Source: Pedococcus sp. 5OH_020 (lineage in GTDB: Bacteria; Actinomycetota; Actinomycetes; Actinomycetales; Dermatophilaceae). Taken from it: a stretch of DNA of 64,000 nt. Below are positions 8,712 through 16,703 of this stretch, one piece after another (position 1 is the first letter of the stretch; each line of letters starts with the position of its first letter). A program made the position numbers and the translations under genes. The stretch covers positions 62,001-126,000 of the forward strand of contig NZ_JAPYZV010000006.1 in NCBI RefSeq assembly GCF_027812955.1. Direction: 5' to 3'. The notes beneath the pieces are model-generated. The model saw nothing but the letters and a program-made list of their open reading frames with translations, was not told the origin of the DNA and ran no database searches.

Positions 8712-9146
8712 ATGAGTGAGGATGCGGCGAAGCGCCGCGCTGAGCGTGCCGAGCGGGCGGACTACCACGTCGAGGCGCAACGGCGGCGTAGCGAGCAGGA
8801 GTCGGCGAAGGCTCAGGTCCTCGTCGACCGGTTCGTGGAGAAGGCCAAGGAGGCGGGGCTCCCCACCGAGGAGCTGACCGCCCGGCCATGGTCCGGACGT
8901 GGCCGCTACCGGACCGGCGTCGTCGGCTGGTACCTGCGCCGCGACCGCTCGATCGGCGTCGGCGTGGACGGCGGCTACTACGTACTCGTCGTACCGCCGG
9001 AGCGGTTCGGCCGCTGGCGTACGGTCCGCGTGGAGCCCACCGCTCCGCCGCTCCAGGTGGGCCAGGGAGCTCGCGACGGCGAGTCTGTGGCCCTCCACGT
9101 CCTCCTGGAGCTGCGGCTGCAGTGGTCCGGCGCGTCCGACGCCTGA
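8712..9146 (+). CDS. Conserved hypothetical protein, charged N-terminal helix
   Basis: This 144-residue cytosolic protein has an N-terminal ~55 residues that are highly charged and helical (KRRAERAERADYHVEAQRRR), possibly a coiled coil. A compact beta-rich part follows, with GRGRYRTGVVGWYLRRDRSIGVG and a conserved GYYVLVVPPERFGRW segment. I recognise it only as the kind of small protein common in actinomycetes and cannot assign a function. It follows the tRNA terminator, so it needs its own promoter, which I could not pin down. Confidence 0.75.
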   Translation: MSEDAAKRRAERAERADYHVEAQRRRSEQESAKAQVLVDRFVEKAKEAGLPTEELTARPWSGRGRYRTGVVGWYLRRDRSIGVGVDGGYYVLVVPPERFGRWRTVRVEPTAPPLQVGQGARDGESVALHVLLELRLQWSGASDA

Positions 9147-9322
9147 GCGTTCGGGTCTCGGGGGGAACGCCAACCAGGGAGACCGGATCTGTCAGCACAG
9201 GGGGCGGCGGGCATGAGGACGAAAAGCCAGGGTATGTAGCGCGGGGACGGCTCAGTGCGGCCGCCCTGGGACCGATGGCCCCCATCGGAACGGACACCAT
9301 CGCAGCGAGCCCGGAGGCAGGC

Positions 9323-9724
9323 GTGGGACTGACAGCGCGACAGGTCTCGCTGGGCCAGGGAACGTTCAACGTGCTCGGCGGTGCCTGGCCGCTGGTCAGC
9401 ATGCGGAGCTTCGAGGCGGTGTACGGCCCGAAGGCGGACGACTGGCTCGAGCGGACGGTGGCTGGGCTGCTGATGACCGTCGGCGTCGGCCAGCTGCTCA
9501 GTGTCTCCGACGATGAGCTCAGGGTGTCTCGCCGCATCGGCCTCGGCACTGCGGCCACGCTGCTGCTCGTCGACCTGGTGTACGTGCCCAAGGGCCGGAT
9601 CAGCCGGATGTACCTGCAGGACCTGGTGTGCGAGGCGGCCTGGATCGCGGCCTGGGGCGCGGTGACCACACGGGGATCTCACGGGCCGGCCGGCCGGAGA
9701 CGCGCCGGCCGGCAGCGCTCTTGA
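9323..9724 (+). CDS. Small three-helix membrane protein of unknown function
   Basis: This 133-residue protein has three hydrophobic stretches: TVAGLLMTVGVGQLL, IGLGTAATLLLVDLVYVP and DLVCEAAWIAAWGAV. The C-terminus is Arg/Gly-rich and probably cytosolic. The GTG at 9323 is preferred because GGAGG lies 5 nt upstream (9313-9317). An in-frame ATG at 9275 would add 16 residues but has no ribosome site. I do not recognise a family. Confidence 0.65.
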   Translation: MGLTARQVSLGQGTFNVLGGAWPLVSMRSFEAVYGPKADDWLERTVAGLLMTVGVGQLLSVSDDELRVSRRIGLGTAATLLLVDLVYVPKGRISRMYLQDLVCEAAWIAAWGAVTTRGSHGPAGRRRAGRQRS

Positions 9725-9784
9725 GCCTTCCCGGCGTCACTCCACGTGAGCTCCCGCGGCGTCACTGCACACCGGGGCGTCACC

Positions 9785-9802
9785 GCACACCGGGCGGTGT
9801 GC
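9785..9802. promoter_or_regulatory. 18-bp inverted repeat upstream of a promoter
   Basis: GCACACCG and CGGTGTGC flank a 2-nt centre. A partial direct copy (GCACACCGGGGCGTCAC) precedes it at about 9767. It ends 17 nt before the -35 box at 9820, a typical activator or repressor position. Confidence 0.35.
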
Positions 9803-9819
9803 AGGGTCCAGCCCGGCAC

Positions 9820-9847
9820 TTGACCGGGGCACCCGTCGACCTACCAT
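9820..9847 (+). promoter_or_regulatory. Promoter candidate for the 9956 gene
   Basis: TTGACC (9820-9825), a 16 nt spacer, then TACCAT (9842-9847). It lies about 110 nt before the ATG at 9956. Confidence 0.5.
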
Positions 9848-9955
9848 GGAAGCGACCCCCGCTGCGACGGCACAGAGGCGCAGGCCAGCACAGGGGCCGG
9901 CCACCGGGAGACGCCCGGCGGCGCGTCCACACCGGTGTGGGCAGCAGGAGCAGCG

Positions 9956-10267
9956 ATGAGCGACGTGACCACGGACAAGCCGAAGCTCCACTCCTCTCGG
10001 GTCGATCGAGATGACATCGACGGGGGCCTTGACACGATGTCGGTCCGAGACCTCCTCGCCGCTTTGGCGCATGTCGAGGCCGAGCTGCGCCGGACCCCCT
10101 TCCTGACCACTCGCAACGGGTCTACGGCGATCAACCCCGATGTGGCGCCCCTGCTCTCACGCCAGCGGCAGCTGGTCTACCGGCTTCAGGAGCACCGGAC
10201 ATCCCAGAGCCGGGGGGAGGCGGACCGCAGGAGGTCCGCCGCCTGGCCGCCGCCACCCTGGTCGTAA
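9956..10267 (+). CDS. Small helical protein of unknown function
   Basis: This 103-residue hydrophilic protein has two predicted helices: MSVRDLLAALAHVEAELRR and LSRQRQLVYRLQEHRTSQ. They could form a helical hairpin or dimerise. The ATG has an AGGAG ribosome site 6 nt upstream. It has its own promoter candidate and an upstream inverted repeat, so it looks individually regulated. I do not recognise a family. The gene is convergent with the molybdopterin oxidoreductase. Confidence 0.6.
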   Translation: MSDVTTDKPKLHSSRVDRDDIDGGLDTMSVRDLLAALAHVEAELRRTPFLTTRNGSTAINPDVAPLLSRQRQLVYRLQEHRTSQSRGEADRRRSAAWPPPPWS

Positions 10268-10333
10268 ACCCGCAACAGGTTCAGCCGCCCGCCACCTGCG
10301 GACGCTGCAGTCTGCTGTGGCTGCAGGGTGCGG

Positions 10334-11332
10334 TCACTGCAGGGGCAGCGGCACCTGGACCCACCACGGTTCGCTGTCGTGCTGGACCCGGACCACCCAC
10401 TTGACCCAGTGGTAGCCGCGTCGTCCGGGGACAACCAGACGGACCGGCGCTCCATGCCCGGCACTGAGCTCTGTGCCGTCGATCCGGGTGGCCAGCAGGA
10501 GCTGGTCGGTGAGCGGCAGCCGGCGCGCGTAGCCGGTAGCACTGGTCACCTCGACGGTGCCGGTGGCCGTAGGGGGAAGCAGTCGCGCCAGCCGTACGCC
10601 CGACCACTCGTGCCTGGTCCACCAGCCGCCCGTGCAGTCCAGTACGGCGACCTGCCGGTCGTCCCAGTCGGCGAGGTCCTGCAGGGACCAGTCACGCGAG
10701 TCATCACCGGTTGCCACGGTCAGCCGCCAGGTGTCTGGGTCCACGGCGGGCACCCGGTCGAAGAGCCAGGACGTCTCCGGGACTGCGGCGACCGAGGAGG
10801 ACGCCAGCTGGAACGAGCCGGTCGACCGACGGGCACCGGGTGACGTGGTGAGGGCGCTGGCCACCCGAGCCGACACCTCGAGGAGTCCCGCGGCGGAGGC
10901 CACCACAGCGCACCGCAGGAGCCAGCGACGGGACAGGTCGGTACGGCGTGGGTTGATGCGCCGACGGCGCGCGTGCCACAGCGTGAGAGCAGCCGCGCCG
11001 ACCCCCGTGCCGACGTGCGCCTGCAGGGTCGTCATGCGCGAGTCGGCGAGGAGGATGCCGACGCGGTGCGCCATACCGGTGAGCAGAGCCAGCACCACCG
11101 CAACCGTCAGGAGCAGCGACGTCGCCCTACCGGACCGGCGCGCCCGGCGAAGCCCACGACGCACGACCACCGACTTCCACGGCACCAGTACGACGACGGC
11201 CAGTCCGACGACGCCGTGCAGCGCGGCGATCGCCCAGACCGGACCACTGCCGAGGAGGAACATGACGAAACCCGACGCGGCGGCGAGTGGAACCAGCGCC
11301 AGGAGAACGAGGTTCGCGAACCGACCGTTCAT
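10334..11332 (-). CDS. Membrane-anchored molybdopterin-dependent oxidoreductase (sulfite oxidase fold)
   Basis: This 332-residue protein has four hydrophobic N-terminal helices (residues ~5-150) resembling a small membrane cytochrome-like region. An extracytoplasmic sulfite-oxidase-type molybdopterin domain (residues ~170-332) follows. The likely Mo-ligand Cys lies in VLDCTGGWWTRHEWSGV, where the sulfite oxidase family carries its conserved Cys. The C-terminus RGYHWVKWVVRVQ is also typical. The expected role is redox chemistry on a small substrate at the cell surface; the substrate is unknown. MoaE at 3061 could contribute to its cofactor. It lies about 80 nt after the DUF389 gene on the same strand. 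Confidence 0.8.
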   Translation of the reverse strand: MNGRFANLVLLALVPLAAASGFVMFLLGSGPVWAIAALHGVVGLAVVVLVPWKSVVVRRGLRRARRSGRATSLLLTVAVVLALLTGMAHRVGILLADSRMTTLQAHVGTGVGAAALTLWHARRRRINPRRTDLSRRWLLRCAVVASAAGLLEVSARVASALTTSPGARRSTGSFQLASSSVAAVPETSWLFDRVPAVDPDTWRLTVATGDDSRDWSLQDLADWDDRQVAVLDCTGGWWTRHEWSGVRLARLLPPTATGTVEVTSATGYARRLPLTDQLLLATRIDGTELSAGHGAPVRLVVPGRRGYHWVKWVVRVQHDSEPWWVQVPLPLQ

Positions 11333-11414
11333 CCACCCACGGTAGTGCCGACGGCTCCCACGCGTGTGAGCTGTGGTTCACTCCCGCCCGGTCCGTCGAC
11401 GTGGCCTCGCCGGC

Positions 11415-12380
11415 TCACGGCGTACGGTGGCGCAGCCGGCCCATGAGTCGGGCGCGACGCGCCGACATGCGTGCCCACACCCTCTGCTGGAGGGCCAGCG
11501 TCAACCAGCCGGCGATGGCCATCCCGGAGAGGTTGACAACCAGCTGGAGGGTGCTGCCGCGCACCTCGGCCCACGCGCCGAACGCCAGTCCCAACGCGAC
11601 GTTCCCGGCTGCCGGAACGGTGGTGACCGAGATGAAGACGCCCGAGAGCCCACCCGTGCGCGCCGACGTCAGCGACAGGACCCCCGCGGCGCCCGCGATC
11701 ACCGCGACGACGAAGGACCACTTGTCCGGCGAGTAGATGAAGTTGGTCCCCGGACGCCGTCCCGCCACCTCTGCCAGCGTCACCCAGCCCAGCGACCTGA
11801 CGACGACCGCGAACAGGGTCGTCACGACGATCCCGCCGGCGAACCCCGCCACCAGGGTCCGGGCGGCGAGGCGCAGCAGCGTCCAGCGCCGCCTCACCAG
11901 CGCCACTCCCAGGGCGGCGACCGCCCCGAACTCCGGGCCGAGGACCATCGCGCCGATGACGAGGATCTGTGAGTCGAGGACGATGGCGATGGTGGCGATC
12001 ATCGTCGCCAGCGTCATGAAGGAGGCGTAGGTCCAGTTGAGCTCGGAGTCCTCGTAGGCCCGTTGCGTCACGTCCGCCCAGACCACCGCGTCGGCCCCGC
12101 TTCCGGGCGTACGTCGCTCGGCCTCGAAGCCGTCGCGGGACAGCCAGGCCGTGACGGGCTCGAGCTGCACGGTCCCGTTCTCGTGGACCCCCATGGTGAC
12201 CAGCGCCTGGACCAGGTCGCTGGCCGCCTCGCGTGCCACGTCGGCCAGGACGAGGTCTCCCGCAGGGTGCAGGCAGGCGCCGCGTACGAGGGACAGGCTG
12301 CTCACGCTCGGGTCCTCACCCAGGACGCGCACGACGTCCTCGGTGAGTTCGGCCGGGCAGGAGACGCGAAGGGTGAGCAT
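11415..12380 (-). CDS. DUF389 family membrane protein
   Basis: This 321-residue protein has an N-terminal soluble domain of ~120 residues starting MLTLRVSCPAELTEDVVRVL. A membrane domain with about six helices follows, including the DUF389 signature ILVIGAMVLGPEFGAVAALG. The family has no settled function. The ATG at 12380 was chosen because it begins the conserved soluble domain; the longer frame upstream overlaps kdpE. It lies 70 nt downstream of the KdpE-like regulator on the same strand, so it may belong to the potassium-responsive transcript. Confidence 0.85.
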   Translation of the reverse strand: MLTLRVSCPAELTEDVVRVLGEDPSVSSLSLVRGACLHPAGDLVLADVAREAASDLVQALVTMGVHENGTVQLEPVTAWLSRDGFEAERRTPGSGADAVVWADVTQRAYEDSELNWTYASFMTLATMIATIAIVLDSQILVIGAMVLGPEFGAVAALGVALVRRRWTLLRLAARTLVAGFAGGIVVTTLFAVVVRSLGWVTLAEVAGRRPGTNFIYSPDKWSFVVAVIAGAAGVLSLTSARTGGLSGVFISVTTVPAAGNVALGLAFGAWAEVRGSTLQLVVNLSGMAIAGWLTLALQQRVWARMSARRARLMGRLRHRTP

Positions 12381-12450
12381 GGTGGGTAGTGTCTCCCAGC
12401 TGGCGACCACGATGGACGCGCCGGCGTCGACCACGGGCGACCGGCTCCGG

Positions 12451-13128
12451 TCATGGCTCGAAGCGGTAGCCGAGTCCCGGCTCGGTGATGAGATGACGTG
12501 GGTGTGAGGGGTCAACCTCGAGCTTGCGACGAAGCTGCGCCATGTACACGCGAAGGTAGTTCGTCTCGTCCTCGTACGCCGGTCCCCAGATGTCGTGCAA
12601 CAGCCGGCGACCGGGCACGAGCTTGCCCGGCTGGCGGACCAGCGCCTCGAGGAAGTGCCACTCGGTGGGGGTCAGCCGGACGTCGTGCGAGTCGCGCTGG
12701 ACGCGCTTGGCGCCGAGGTCGATCCGCAGCGTCGCGGTCTCCACGACGGGCACTGCGGCCGTGGCCTCTGCGCTTCGACGCAACGCCGCACGCACACGCG
12801 CCAGGAGCTCGTCCATGCCGAAGGGCTTCGTGAGGTAGTCGTCGGCGCCCGCGTCGAGACCGTCCACCTTGTCCCACTGCGAGTCCCTGGCCGAGAGGAT
12901 GATGATCGGCACGTTCGTCCAGCCGCGAAGGCCCTGCACGACCTCCACACCGTCTACGTCTGGCAGGCCGAGGTCGACGACCACGAGGTCGGGCACGGTG
13001 GACGCGGCCGCCCGGAGGGCCGACCGGCCGTCACCGACCGCCTCGACGTCGTACCCCCGCGCCTTGAGGTTGATGGCCAGAGCGCGCCGCAGCCGGTCCT
13101 CGTCCTCCACCACCAGGACTCTTGTCAT
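12451..13128 (-). CDS. kdpE: KdpE-like response regulator (OmpR/PhoB family)
   Basis: This 225-residue regulator has an N-terminal receiver domain with acidic pocket E8/D9, phospho-acceptor D52 (VVVDLGLPD) and the conserved Lys in DDYLTKPF. The C-terminal winged helix matches KdpE closely: LTPTEWHFLEALVRQPGKLV and ETNYLRVYMAQLRRKLE. KdpE normally activates the high-affinity potassium ATPase kdpFABC, which is absent here. The start ATG overlaps the kinase stop (ATGA), so the pair is coupled. Its likely target is the KimA-like transporter operon in which it sits; this is inference. Confidence 0.9.
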   Translation of the reverse strand: MTRVLVVEDEDRLRRALAINLKARGYDVEAVGDGRSALRAAASTVPDLVVVDLGLPDVDGVEVVQGLRGWTNVPIIILSARDSQWDKVDGLDAGADDYLTKPFGMDELLARVRAALRRSAEATAAVPVVETATLRIDLGAKRVQRDSHDVRLTPTEWHFLEALVRQPGKLVPGRRLLHDIWGPAYEDETNYLRVYMAQLRRKLEVDPSHPRHLITEPGLGYRFEP

Positions 13129-14555
13129 CGCGCCACCGGCACCGTCACGCTCATCGTCAGCCCGCCCCCTTCAGTCTGTCCTGGGGCGAGCCGGCCACCG
13201 AGCGCCTCGGTCAGTCCGCGGGCGATCGCCAGTCCGAGCCCGACGCCGTCGCGGGAGGTGTCTCCCAGTCGCTGGAAGGGCTGGAACATCTCCTCCCAGC
13301 GACCCGGCGACACTCCGGGGCCTCGGTCGACGACCTGAACCACCAGCGTTTCACCCAGCTCGCTGGCGCTCACCCGAACCGGATGGTCGGCCGGGCTCCA
13401 CCGCACGGCGTTCGCGACCAGGTTCGCGAGCACCCGCTCGAGCAGTCCCGGATCCACCCACGCGGCGGGGAGGTCCTCGGGAACGGCGACCTCGACGCCT
13501 CGCGAACCCGTCGAGAGAAGGGCGCGGCCCACCACCTCGTCCAGCGCGACACGGCGTGGGTGCACCGACAGGGCGCCGGCCTGGACCCGGCTCATGGCAA
13601 GGAGGTTGTCCACCAGGTCGGCCAGCCGGTCCGCGCCCTCCTCGATGGAGGCCAACAGCTCGTCCTCCTCACCCTCCTCCCAGTCCATCTGCGGCTGGCG
13701 CAGGCCTGAGGCCGCGGCCTTGATCCCGGCGATGGGCGTGCGCAGGTCATGGCTGACGGCGGCCAGCAGGGCAGCTCGGACGCGGTCCGTCTGGGCCAGC
13801 TGCTCCGCTTGCGCCGCCTGTGCGGCGAGTCCCTGACGCTCCCACGCCCTGGCCGCGCTCCCGGCGAGCACCTCCAGGAGGCGCCGGTCCTCGGCGAAGA
13901 CGTCAGCGCCGTATGCCGCCAGCACGAGCCCCTGGCCCGCCGGGACCGAGAGGGAGGCCGGGCCGACGCCCTCTGGGCCCACGGACGCCAGCACCGTGCC
14001 GTCCTCCTCCAGCAGCGCCACCGTCGCCATCGAGAACAGCGTCCGTACCTGCCCCAGCACGTCCTCCACCCCTGCCGCAGAGGCCTCGGCGGCGCTGAAC
14101 CGGGCGACGAGCCTGGACTCGAGTCGGTCGCGCTCGGCGACGGCACGACGCCTGGCACCGACCTCCACCACCACGCTGACGACCAGGGCCCCCAACAGGA
14201 AGACGACGAGGTCCACCACCGAGCTCCGGTCGTGGACGGCGAAGGTGCCGTAGGGCGGGGTGAAGAACCAGTTGACCAGGAGAAAGGAGCACGCGCCGGC
14301 GAGGAGCCCCGGCACCGCACCACCGAGCACCGCGACGACGACGACCCCGAGCATGTACACCAGCAGCGTGCTCTCACGGGCCAGGTCGCCCCGGAGGTGG
14401 ACGAGCACCGCGGTCTCCAGCGGAAGCCCGACGGTCGCGAGCAGCAGACCGGCCACCACCCTGCGACGCGGCAGCCCCCCGGCCCCGGACGGCAGGACGC
14501 CCAGCTCTCCCCGCGCGATGCCGGCCAGGGGCCGCGGCGGGTCCGCTCCATCCAT
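13125..14555 (-). CDS. kdpD: KdpD-like sensor histidine kinase lacking the N-terminal KdpD and USP domains
   Basis: This 476-residue kinase has four membrane helices at residues ~30-125 with the KdpD-type turn LLVNWFFTPPYGTF (DUF4118), then a GAF-like linker. The kinase core has the H-box AAVSHDLRTPIAGIKAA, N-box NLVANAVRWSP, G1 DRGPGVSPG and G2 GVGLGLAIARG. Full-length KdpD has about 900 residues with an N-terminal KdpD/USP region that senses potassium and c-di-AMP. That region is absent here, and no separate gene for it is visible. The gene follows the KimA-like transporter after 4 nt and overlaps kdpE. Confidence 0.88.
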   Translation of the reverse strand: MDGADPPRPLAGIARGELGVLPSGAGGLPRRRVVAGLLLATVGLPLETAVLVHLRGDLARESTLLVYMLGVVVVAVLGGAVPGLLAGACSFLLVNWFFTPPYGTFAVHDRSSVVDLVVFLLGALVVSVVVEVGARRRAVAERDRLESRLVARFSAAEASAAGVEDVLGQVRTLFSMATVALLEEDGTVLASVGPEGVGPASLSVPAGQGLVLAAYGADVFAEDRRLLEVLAGSAARAWERQGLAAQAAQAEQLAQTDRVRAALLAAVSHDLRTPIAGIKAAASGLRQPQMDWEEGEEDELLASIEEGADRLADLVDNLLAMSRVQAGALSVHPRRVALDEVVGRALLSTGSRGVEVAVPEDLPAAWVDPGLLERVLANLVANAVRWSPADHPVRVSASELGETLVVQVVDRGPGVSPGRWEEMFQPFQRLGDTSRDGVGLGLAIARGLTEALGGRLAPGQTEGGGLTMSVTVPVAR

Positions 14556-14559
14556 GCGG

Positions 14560-16509
14560 TCAGCGTCCCACAGGGGCGTGCGAGGTTCGGCGGTCCTGCG
14601 TCGCCTCGCTCAGCTGCCACGGGACGTTCGTCACCGTCACGCCCGGCTCGAAGAGCAGACGCGCCTTCAGTCTCAGCGCACTCTGGTTGTGCAGCAGGTT
14701 CTCCCACCAGTGGCCGACGACGTACTCCGGGATGTAGACGGACACGAGGTCTCGGGGATGGGCCCGGCGAAGCTCGCAGATGTGCTCCAGGACGGGTCCG
14801 GTGATGTCGCGGAAGGGAGAGTCGAGCACTGTCAGAGGCACGGGAACGTCGCGCTCGACCCAGTCACGCATGAGCTGCTCCGTCTCCGCGGCACGGGTCC
14901 GCACGGTCAGCGCTGTGAGCGTCGCCGGCCGGGTGGCTCGAGCGAACGCCAGGGCACGAAGGGCCGGTGTGTGCAGCGCCGACACGAGCACCAGGACATG
15001 GATCCGGCTGGGCAGCAGCACCCCTCCGGGTGCCGGACGCAGGCGACGTCCGAGGCTCTCGTAGTACCGGTGCACGAGCGTCATGAGCGCGTAGACGACC
15101 GGCATGGCGATCACCACGATCCACGCGCCGTGGGTGAGCTTGCTGACCAGCACGATGACCAGGACGAGGCCGGTGGTCACCGCGCCGATGGCGTTGACGG
15201 CCAGCTTGCGGCGAACCAGCCTCCGGTCGGCGCGAAGCCGTAGGCGCCGCAGGTCGGACGTCCAGTGCCGGACCATCCCCGCCTGGCTGAGGGTGAACGA
15301 GACGAACACGCCGATGATGTAGAGCTGGATGAGGCGGGTGGTGCTCGCGTCGAACACCAGGATCAGAAGCCCTGCCAGCGCCGCGAGGATCAGGATGCCG
15401 TTGGAGAAGACGAGCCGGTCTCCGCGGCGGGACAGCTGGCGCGGCAGGTAGCCGTCGTCCCCCAGGATCGACGCGAGGATCGGGAACCCGTTGAAGGCGG
15501 TGTTCGCCGCCAGGACGAGGATCGCGGCGGTGAAGGCCTGGACCGCGAAGAACCCCGCTGACCCCTTGCCGAAGACCGCCGAGGCGAGCTGTGCGATGAC
15601 GGTCCTCTGCTCGTAGCCGGCAGGGGCCCCGACCAGGTTCGCCGGGTCGGGCGACACATGGACGTGGGCGAGAACGGCCAGAGCGGTGATCCCTACGAAC
15701 ATCACGACCGTCAGGGCACCCATGACGAGCAGCGTCGCGGCCGCGTTGGCACTCTTCGGCGGGCGGAAGCTCGGCACCCCGTTGCTCACGGCCTCCACGC
15801 CGGTCAAGGCCGTGCAGCCCGACGCGAAGGCGCGAAGCAACAGGGCCACCAGGAGCAGGCCGCTGGCATGGCTGGTCGTGTGCAGGCCGATGCTCGCCGA
15901 CTCGGCCACCGGGGTGCTGCCCCGCAGGACGGACCAGAAGCCGAGGACCAGCATGGCGAGGACGCACACCACGAAGCCATAGGTTGGCACCGCGAAGGCG
16001 CTGCCGGACTCCTTCACGCCACGCAGGTTCACTACAGCCAGTAGGCCCACGCCCAACAGCGACAGCGACACCGCGTGCGGCGCCAGGACGGGCAGGGCCG
16101 ACACGATGTTCGCCACCCCGGCGGCGACGGACACGGCAACCGTCAGGACGTAGTCGACAAGGAGGGCGCTCGCTGCCACGAGGGCCGCGCCTCGTCCCAG
16201 GTTCGCTCGGCTGACGGCGTAGGCCCCGCCACCGTCGGGGTAGGCATGGCAGGTCTGACGGTACGAGGCGACCACCACGACCAGCAGGAGGACAACGCCC
16301 AGGCCTACCCAGGGAGTCAGGTGCAGCAGCGAGACGCCCCCGAGGCTCAGCACCAGGAGGATCTCTTCCGTCGCGTAGGCGTTGGAGGACAGCGGGTCGC
16401 TGCAGAAGACGGGCAGCGCCAGCCGCTTCGGCAGCAGGGTCTCTCCCATCCGTGAGCTCTGCAGCGGCCGGCCCACCAGGAGACGCTTCGGGAGGGAGAC
16501 GATGCTCAT
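14560..16509 (-). CDS. KimA-like APC-superfamily potassium transporter
   Basis: This ~649-residue protein begins with the family's typical SLPKRLLVGRPL and ETLLPKRLALPVFCSDPLSSNAYATEEIL. It has about 12 membrane helices (to residue ~480) and a C-terminal cytosolic domain of ~165 residues. Relatives include Bacillus KimA (YdaO), a proton-coupled potassium importer controlled by c-di-AMP. The ATG at 16509 was chosen on the conserved N-terminus; GTG at 16530 adds 7 residues. Potassium as substrate is supported by the KdpD/KdpE-like genes directly downstream, in the order transporter-kinase-regulator. Confidence 0.85.
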   Translation of the reverse strand: MSIVSLPKRLLVGRPLQSSRMGETLLPKRLALPVFCSDPLSSNAYATEEILLVLSLGGVSLLHLTPWVGLGVVLLLVVVVASYRQTCHAYPDGGGAYAVSRANLGRGAALVAASALLVDYVLTVAVSVAAGVANIVSALPVLAPHAVSLSLLGVGLLAVVNLRGVKESGSAFAVPTYGFVVCVLAMLVLGFWSVLRGSTPVAESASIGLHTTSHASGLLLVALLLRAFASGCTALTGVEAVSNGVPSFRPPKSANAAATLLVMGALTVVMFVGITALAVLAHVHVSPDPANLVGAPAGYEQRTVIAQLASAVFGKGSAGFFAVQAFTAAILVLAANTAFNGFPILASILGDDGYLPRQLSRRGDRLVFSNGILILAALAGLLILVFDASTTRLIQLYIIGVFVSFTLSQAGMVRHWTSDLRRLRLRADRRLVRRKLAVNAIGAVTTGLVLVIVLVSKLTHGAWIVVIAMPVVYALMTLVHRYYESLGRRLRPAPGGVLLPSRIHVLVLVSALHTPALRALAFARATRPATLTALTVRTRAAETEQLMRDWVERDVPVPLTVLDSPFRDITGPVLEHICELRRAHPRDLVSVYIPEYVVGHWWENLLHNQSALRLKARLLFEPGVTVTNVPWQLSEATQDRRTSHAPVGR

Positions 16510-16703
16510 GTCTGCAGGCAAGCACGCCACCGGGCCCCTTCGGTCGGTCCTGATGCCTCCTTGACGGTGCCCCGGGCGATCTTGACGGCTTCTTGACGGC
16601 GCACGTCGGGAGGGCGGTCGGCGGGGCCTCGGACTGGGCCCAATCCATCCGTACGAGGGCGCCGAATGACGGGGGCATCCGCTCCCGCACCGATTGGACC
16701 CTC

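Noticed and set aside
9125-9205. GGGAAC motif near 9162 as another SigR promoter
   Set aside because: After 18 nt the sequence is ATC, not GTT, so the second element is missing.
12451-16509. Presence of kdpFABC next to kdpDE
   Set aside because: No KdpA, KdpB or KdpC sequence is encoded nearby; the transporter is of the APC/KimA type.
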